A DNA stretch of 64,000 nt from Turnera subulata. Taxonomy: Eukaryota > Streptophyta > Magnoliopsida > Malpighiales > Passifloraceae. Position 1 is the stretch's first letter; each line of letters opens with the position of its first letter. Shown piece by piece: positions 57,701 to 64,000 of the stretch. The DNA lies in the NCBI GenBank assembly GCA_028386065.3, contig JAKUCV010002101.1, forward strand, positions 53,055 to 117,054. Reading direction: 5' to 3'. A program made the position numbers and the translations under genes. The notes below the pieces were generated by a model. That model worked only from the letters and a program-made list of their open reading frames with translations. It did not search any database and was not told the DNA's origin.

Positions 57701-58712
57701 CACTATCGTTTTCTTGTTGTTGTATGTTAACGACATTCTACTCATTGGGAATGATATTCCAACACTATAGTCTATAAAGACTTGGTTAGGAAAGAACTTC
57801 TCAATGAAGGACTTAGGAGAAGCATCCTACGTGCTAGGTATAAAGATCTATAGAGATAGATCCAAAAGGCTTCTTGGCCTAAGTCAGAGTACATATATTG
57901 ATAATGTGCTTAAAAGGTTTAGCATGCAAGATTCCAAGAAAGGTTTCTTGCCTATGTCTCATGGCATAACTCTCTCAAAGAATCAATATCCTAGTACATC
58001 TAAGGAGAGAGAGCAAATGAGTAAGATTCCTTATGCGTCAGCAATAGGATCTATCATGTATGCCATGCTATGTACTCGACCAGATGTCACATATGCATTA
58101 AGTGTCACAAGCAGATATCAATCTGATCCTGGTGAAGGTCACTGGACAGTGGTTAAGAACATCCTTAAGTACTTGAGAAGAACTAAGGATGCATTCCTTG
58201 TATACGGAAGCATTGATGAGCTTGTAGTAAAGGGTTGCAAAGATGCTAGCATCCACACTTACAGGGATCAATTTAGATCGCAATCAAGATATGTGTTTTG
58301 TCTTGGAGGTGGTGCTGTTTGCTGGAAGAGTTCAAAGCAAGAAACAGTTGCCGATTCTACCACTGAGGCTGAATATATAGCTGCCTCTGATGCAGCGAAA
58401 GAGGCTGTTTGGATTAAGAAGTTCGTAACTGAACTTGGCGTGGTTCCGAGCATTGACTGTCCGATTGAACTCTATTGTGACAACAATGGAACAATCGCAC
58501 AAGCTCAAGAACCTAGATACCACCAAAGATCCAAGCATATACTCCGACGCTACCATCTTATTAGAGAGATCATTGGCAGAGGCGATGTGAGGCTGTGCAA
58601 GGTTCCTTCTGAGAACAATGTAGCAGATCCTTTAACTAAGCCGCTCACACAGCAGAAGCATGATGGTCATGCTAGATCCATTGGTATTAGATATATGGAT
58701 GATTGGCTTTAA
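54794..58712 (+). pseudogene. Copia gag-pol remnant C
   Basis: Domains in order: gag (MSQNTSTMSLRSVLEK start, LDVACLILIAMDSELQ); a CFHC zinc knuckle broken by a 1-bp gain near 55533; protease WVLDTGCGSHIC (about 55650); gag-pre-integrase HHCC region (IWHCCFGHIN, CESCLLGKM); integrase core (RSDRGGEY) and C-terminal part; reverse transcriptase; RNase H; and the end of pol at 58712. Breaks: a deletion in early gag near 54840, stops at 55228, 55692, 56286, 57333 (CGA to TGA) and 57768 (CAG to TAG). Catalytic positions are changed too: Asn for the first integrase Asp, Lys for its Glu, and VND in the reverse transcriptase. Inactive several times over. Confidence 0.92.
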
Positions 58713-59356
58713 TTCAAGTGGGAGATTGTTAGTGTAATGCCAAAAAGCCAATCAATGGATGATTATATAGTCATGTATATTTATTTTGGTTTTATTCCAA
58801 TAAATATGTTTATATGTGACAAATGCTTGCACATATTTATAACCTAAGAATATTTTATATTCTTGAATTGTTCCTAGTCGATTATTTTTATGGATGGGTT
58901 ATAATCATAAATTAAGACGAGCGTATGTTGAGAATTATATAAGATATGAATTCTACATACGGGTACAAGTTAGAGAACTTGTGGTCTCGACTGACCCGAC
59001 ATAATAACACTACATGGACTGTTATATATATGTTGTCATTAGTGGTTCTTATATGTACTATCCTTAGACATGAGATCATCAAGGTTCCCAACATATGAGT
59101 CGTGTACTTTGACATTACTCTTTGTTACTCGTAACTGAGTAAACCTTAGAGTAATTGTTGGGTACATGATATACTGTGTAGTGGGGTTTTTTTTTTTTTG
59201 ATGCTAACGATTATTTTATTCAATATGAACAAATGTACAAAGCTTCGTAAGAATGCAGCAGAAGCTCGATACAGACCCACAATGATTGCAGAAACAGGAA
59301 GAAACTACATAGGAAAAGACACAGAATAACACATTAAAAATTCGAACAGAGACCAA

Positions 59357-62101
59357 TCAGTTTGGTGGTGCAAGCATCATTAGATTGCGACGAGGGGCCT
59401 TACACAAATTTATTGTATCAGCATTTGCAATTACGTAGGAAGCACTTTTTGGGAAGAAGCACTGAGAGGACTTGATCCAAGAGGTAACATTCACCAAAGC
59501 AAGATCTACAATTCTGTCCTTATCAGAGTCAGAGTTATTGAAGACTCTCCTATTCCTTTCTAGCCAATTGGACCAAAGAGTCGCGTATGCAATTGCAGTC
59601 CAGAAAGGTCTACTATAGTTGAAAGGAGAAGCAAAAGACCATTGAAGCAGAAAATCACTGAGAGTTGCGGGCATAACCCATTAGATACCCCACCATCCCC
59701 AAAGATTACCCCAAACATTCCAAGCGAACGGACAGAGGAGAAGAAGGTGGCCCCTACATTCAAGCTGTTTCTTACAAAAGGTACAAATAGAATTTTCCTA
59801 GGGGATAATACCTCGATGCCGCAGGACTTCTTTTGTAGGAATTGTGTTGTTGATGGCCAACCAAAGCCAACATTCGATTTTGAAGGGTGTCAGGGTGAGC
59901 CAAATGAGAGGCTTGGTGCGTGAAAACCCCCCGTGAGAATATAAAAACTTCCTTCCGGAGGATACTGAGTAATTCCCATCTTGATTGTCAAGCCAAGTCA
60001 TTGAATCCATTCGGTTTGGCTGGACGGACACATTAGAAGTCAATAATTTCACTCTCGCAATATCGTCATTTTTTCAATCTCGCAGTGGTCTTTGGGGATG
60101 GAGAAAGATTTCCACGCCAAAAGACACACCTTTCTAGACTCGTTGAGACCGTTCCAGAAAAAACACTGCTGGATCTTAATAATTCTTTTGGCAACAACCA
60201 CCGGTAGACGGAATAAGGACATGAAGTAAATGGAGAGTCCACTATGGACGCATTTGATAAGTGTGACCCGGCCGCCAAGGGAGAGGTGCTTGCCTTTCCA
60301 TGCCTTGAGCTTGGTAGAGAATTTATCCAGAACGGGTTTCCATGCCTCAACACGTCTCATATTGGCCCGAGTGGATAACCAAGGTATTAGATCGGGAAAC
60401 GCTCTATTCGGCTGTGCAACATATTAGCATATTCTTGAACACGAGTAGTAGGCAGTCCAATCCCGATAATGCTGCTCTTGAAAAAATTAATACTTAGACC
60501 CTAAAGTGCCTCAAAGATTCTCAAACATCGTTTAAGGTTCAGCAATGATGAGACATCTGCAGGTGAGAAGAGTATGGTGTCAATCCAAATCATGAAGAGT
60601 ATGGTGTCAATTCCTTTATGAGGAAATGCATTCGTCAATCCATCTCCTCCATAATAATCCAAATCCCATGGCCTCGAAAACCCGAGACAAGTAGCCCCAA
60701 TCCACCGAATCGAAAGCCTTTTGGAAGTCAAGCTTCCAGATAATGGCTTTGCGCTTCTCTTTTCTCAAGGAATACTTCGTTAGCAACGAAAGCAAAGTCC
60801 TTAATACTTCTTCCTTTAATAAAGGCCGATTGTTGACTACTGATCAAATTTGGTAAGACAGATTTCAACCTCGATGCCAGAAGTTTTGAAATGATTTTGT
60901 ATAATCCATGCACAAGCGTGATGGGCCTGAAATCGTCCAAGGAGTCAGCCCCGAATTTTTTGGCGATAAGTGTGATATATGCTGAATTAGAACCTTTAGG
61001 TGACCTGGCAGAAGCAAAGAACTGACAAACCATGTCAAAAACTTCGTATTTAATTAGTTCCCAACAGTTCTTATAGAAGGAGAAGCCAAACCCGTCGGGG
61101 CTCGGGGCCTTGGAGCTATCACAACTCCAAACAGCATTCTTGACTTCCTCCATTGAGAAAGGCTTTTCCAGATCACGTGCAAGAGAGGGATCAAGTCTTG
61201 CAAAGGTGGTTGAGCCGAGGAAAGGTCTAGCATAGTTGCAAGAAGAATAGAGCTTGGCAAAGTAATTCTTGGTCTCCTCCTTTATGGCTTTCAGGTCAGT
61301 AATCAGATCATTGTTGGACCTGATGTGGCTGATTCGATTTTTAGAGCCCTTTATCCATGCTGACATGTGAAAGAAACGTGAATTCCTGTCCCCGAGTTTG
61401 CACCATTTTATTCTTGCCTTCTGCCACCAAATTGCCTCTAATTGTTTGTATTTGATCTCAAGTTCAGATTTGAGATCATTAATGGAGGCAAGTTCGGATT
61501 GGGATAGGTCACGGGTCCCTGAAACTTTGTCAAAACGATCCAGCTCCTCTTGAATTGAAAGAAGAATGGCGTTCACATTCCCGAAAACCTCTCGATTCCA
61601 ACTAGCAAGGATGCACCTCAAAGCTCCTAGTTTCTTTAGTATGCTGAACTGATTTGGAAATTCACGACCTGCCTCAGCCGACATTTCTTTGATACGATCA
61701 TAGAACCTAGGATGGTCCCACCAAGCTGCTAAGAATCTGAACGGTTTGAATCCCCCATCCACGGATTCCTGGGAGAGCAACAAGGGGCAGTGGTCCGAGT
61801 TTTGTTTACTACCAGCAGTAAGGGACAAATGCAGAAAAAAGATGGGCCAATCACCTTCAGCAAAGACTCTATCAATCTGGCTAGCAGCTCGGTAATTCCC
61901 CCAAGTATATAAATGCCCCTTAAGGGCGAACTCAATAAGATTCAGCCTTTGGATAAAATTTTTTAAGGCTTCAGTACCGCGGCGGCACAATCTCCCACTT
62001 TTTCGATCAGAAGCATTAAACGTTTCATTGAAGTCGCTGAGGATCAACCAAGGAGCCGTGAAGGACAACTTCATTATGCATAGATCGTCAAACATTTGCA
62101 A
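59357..62101 (-). pseudogene. LINE ORF2, copy C
   Basis: A 457-codon open part (60728-62101) covers the endonuclease second half (LILSDFNET, where copies A and B have GDFN; SDHCPLLLS), the linker and the start of the reverse transcriptase (FRPITLVHGLYKIIS). The catalytic FADD region is deleted near 60600, unlike in A and B. The remainder (LGGRVTLIK, FKIECWLWLAIN, end near 59357) is in other frames. Not functional. Confidence 0.82.
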
Positions 62102-62808
62102 TCAGGTGTCAATTGTATTACATTAAATTGGCCGACCTATCCCAGCCGATTACATCACCAATTCTTTTGGTTTCATTCACTTCGTAAGAATTGAAGGAGA
62201 CAGGAGTGGACTCACTGATTTTAGTGCCGCCCTCAACACGCTTATTCACCTTAGCAATGTCTGAATCAGTCACCGACTTCCTGCTATCTGTAGTGGATAT
62301 AATGCTGCCATTTTTTGAGAGGAATCTGCTCTTTTTCAGAAAAGCCTTTGCCTTGTTTGGGTTCTACTACAGCCCCATGCTTTTTAGGACTGCCAAGACT
62401 TTTCTCTCCACCAACCCTGAAGAGAAGATGAATCCTCGGCATAGGTTGGGGGTTCCCATTGGTCGCACCGTATGGAAGAGGATAATTGATATGACCATAG
62501 GCTGCTTGATGAAGCTTCAAAATCATAGGAATTGGATGGGGGTGGAGTGGGGTTGATGAAGGGAGAATACGAGGCAGAGGGCATGTTTAGAGAGCGGACC
62601 AGAGGTTGAGGGATGTGAAGGTTAGGGGTGTGCTCGAAAGTAAGGGCCACTGATAATGGTACATTGACTAGGCTTGAAATAGAATGTTAGGCTGGGCTTG
62701 AGGGGGGCACTGGGTTGGGTGAATATTTGGTTGGATTGGTGTGATTAGGATCATGGGGTATCATGTGCGAGTCCACAGATACATGGTTTTCTGACAGCTC
62801 GGATGGGG

Positions 62809-63420
62809 TTAGTATAGGAGAAAGTGTGAGTGGGTTTTGAAGGTGGTCTTTACAGACTCGCCATGCCTCTCGATAATGGGGCGCAGGTTGAAGATATTGT
62901 CAGAGGTCGAGGCGGCATTTTGGTTTGATTTGTGCGAGTTGTTGGGAGAAGAGATTGCTTTACTGAGTTGTTTGGTAGGCGAGAGGGTGGGCCCACTGGT
63001 GTGAGGGTCGGAGCGAGGAGGCTGTGTCGGAGATTGCACCGATGACCACTCCCAGTCAAGGTTGTCATATTGAGACTCAACGACGCCAACATCAAAAGCG
63101 TGATCTCCCACAAAGACTAAGAGTACACAGTTAATGAGACGCTTTGAGGTGGTAAGAACAAGGACTTCTGCAACATCAAAGCGATCCATAGACATGGATT
63201 CAGAGCTCCAATCAACCATCGTGCCAAAATTTGCGGAAATCGCACTAAATAAATCCTTCGGCCAAAAACACGGTGAGATCCCCTTCATCAATACCCAACA
63301 AAGACGATTAAAGGCCGCATCCCCCTCCTTCCATTGTCTAAACACAGAGCATACTTGGTTGATGAAAATTAGTTTGCACACCACTGCTTCCTGTAACTCC
63401 TCTTGCGAGTTGAACGGCAA
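62809..63420 (-). pseudogene. LINE ORF1 (DUF4283-type), copy C
   Basis: Same N-terminal binding segment as in A (FRQWKEGDAAFN, WVLMKGISPCFW, RFDVAEVLVLTTS), open for 203 codons and then shifted by a 1-bp loss near 62840. The C-terminal part is lost in the deletion shared with A. Confidence 0.75.
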
Positions 63421-64000
63421 GGGGAGCAGCGGAGCATGTTTGGGTACAAGGTTGGGGCCAACGGAGGGATGATGAAGGGTTGTGGGGGGTTAGGCCTCTT
63501 GATAGAGTTGAACTGTAAATGCATGGCCAAGCTCAGATTAAGTGATATGGGGATATCATTTGTATCTGTTTTACACAGTTACCTCAGAGATCAAGAACAC
63601 TTAGATTAAACATATACGAGAATGACATATTCCATGTCTTATGTTTGATCTTGATAATGTGACGAAAGGATAATGACATTTTTCCGAGGCATAATGAATC
63701 AGTACTGATCTGGTCACTTGGGTAACAATGATGTGTTGCTAGACACCGCTCATTGTTTATAATTATAAATGAGAGTTTATAATTATTGCCAACGTGATTA
63801 GTGCCTATAGGGTCACGCACTTATAACTGTTGATTCGAGCTAGTGGTAAGACCATGGTTGGACCAGGTTATTGAGCTAGTGGTTAGACCATGGTTTGGTT
63901 GATCGATTCAATAGTTACCAGAATTATTGAACCTGAATTATTGTCCAAAAAAGCATGAAAGGATGTGTTGTCTTATATATGTGTTGATATATAAGATTGA

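Larger units (their letters stand above)
59186..63488 (-). mobile_element. L1-type LINE, copy C, nested in 3' LTR
   Basis: T run at 59187-59199, same insertion point as in A and B. It shares with A the about 445-bp loss at the ORF1/ORF2 junction (near 62120). Its own deletions lie near 60088 (about 425 bp) and near 60590-60620 (about 200 bp, with a short local duplication GAGTATGGTGTCAA). Confidence 0.9.
42012..64000 (+). repeat. Tandem block, unit 3 (right end outside window)
   Basis: Third direct copy, cut by the window end. It lacks the solo LTR at its left edge and the MITE. It has a LINE-containing replacement at about 45763-48651 and a fragment of a plastid RNA-binding protein gene near 50519-50667. 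It holds the most complete copia element. Confidence 0.8.
51707..64000 (+). mobile_element. Ty1/copia element, copy C, nearly full length, with nested LINE
   Basis: 5' LTR 51707-53267, primer site, 1.5-kb leader with palindrome array, gag-pol remnant 54794-58712, polypurine tract and 3' LTR from 58727, split by a LINE. By analogy with A, the 3' LTR should end about 530 bp past the window. This copy is the best guide to the ancestral element. Confidence 0.92.
58727..64000 (+). mobile_element. 3' LTR of copia C, split by a LINE, cut by window end
   Basis: LTR at 58727-59185 resumes at 63489. It follows the polypurine tract AAGTGGGAGAT. Three GGTTGGACC-type motifs at about 63838-63900. Confidence 0.85.

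Noticed and set aside
54794..58712. Active copia element
   Set aside because: Gag is frameshifted, at least five stops interrupt the polyprotein, and integrase and reverse transcriptase catalytic residues are changed.

Overview
This window is repeat-rich nuclear DNA of a flowering plant, most likely a eudicot. It holds Ty1/copia and L1-type LINE sequences with plant-style domains (gag-pre-integrase, DUF4283-like ORF1, zf-RVT), a Cassandra-like 5S-bearing LTR, a hAT-type MITE and degenerate TTTAGGG repeats. There is no prokaryotic or organellar gene organisation. I cannot name the species.

The layout is three direct tandem copies of one block of about 20 kb. Unit 1 is about 1-22599. A run of N occupies 22600-22721. 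Unit 2 is about 22722-42011, and unit 3 runs from about 42012 past the window end. In order, the block holds: (i) a solo copia-type LTR (units 1 and 2 only; unit 3 has the empty site); (ii) degenerate TTTAGGG sequence and about 1 kb of non-coding DNA; (iii) a Cassandra-like pair of 5S-derived sequences; (iv) a short Ty3-like remnant, carrying a MITE in unit 1 only; (v) the one credible host gene, a 143-146 residue intronless reading frame on the minus strand with TATA box and poly(A) signal; (vi) AT-rich degenerate tandem repeats; (vii) a Ty3/Tat-like LTR remnant that was the target of (viii) a Ty1/copia element whose 3' LTR contains a minus-strand LINE; (ix) AT-rich DNA and a candidate minus-strand LTR. 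Spacing between the gene starts is 19,788 and 23,541 bp.

The copia elements share the same 5-bp target duplication (AATAA), the same flanks, the same LINE at the same position and the same Asp-to-Asn change in the reverse transcriptase active site. They are therefore one old insertion copied with the block, not three transpositions. Later deletions differ: copy A (10876-20336) lost gag and most of pol, copy B (28381-39005) lost gag to mid-integrase and the LTR promoter, and copy C (51707 to beyond 64000) is nearly full length but riddled with stops. All mobile-element coding regions look dead.

The least expected element is the 1.5-kb leader of the copia element. It holds an array of the perfect 12-bp palindrome AACATCGATGTT, mostly in pairs that can fold into hairpins. 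The host gene is also notable: copies 1 and 3 are identical through the coding region although their flanks differ, which points to recent conversion or exchange between tandem units. I do not recognise its family.
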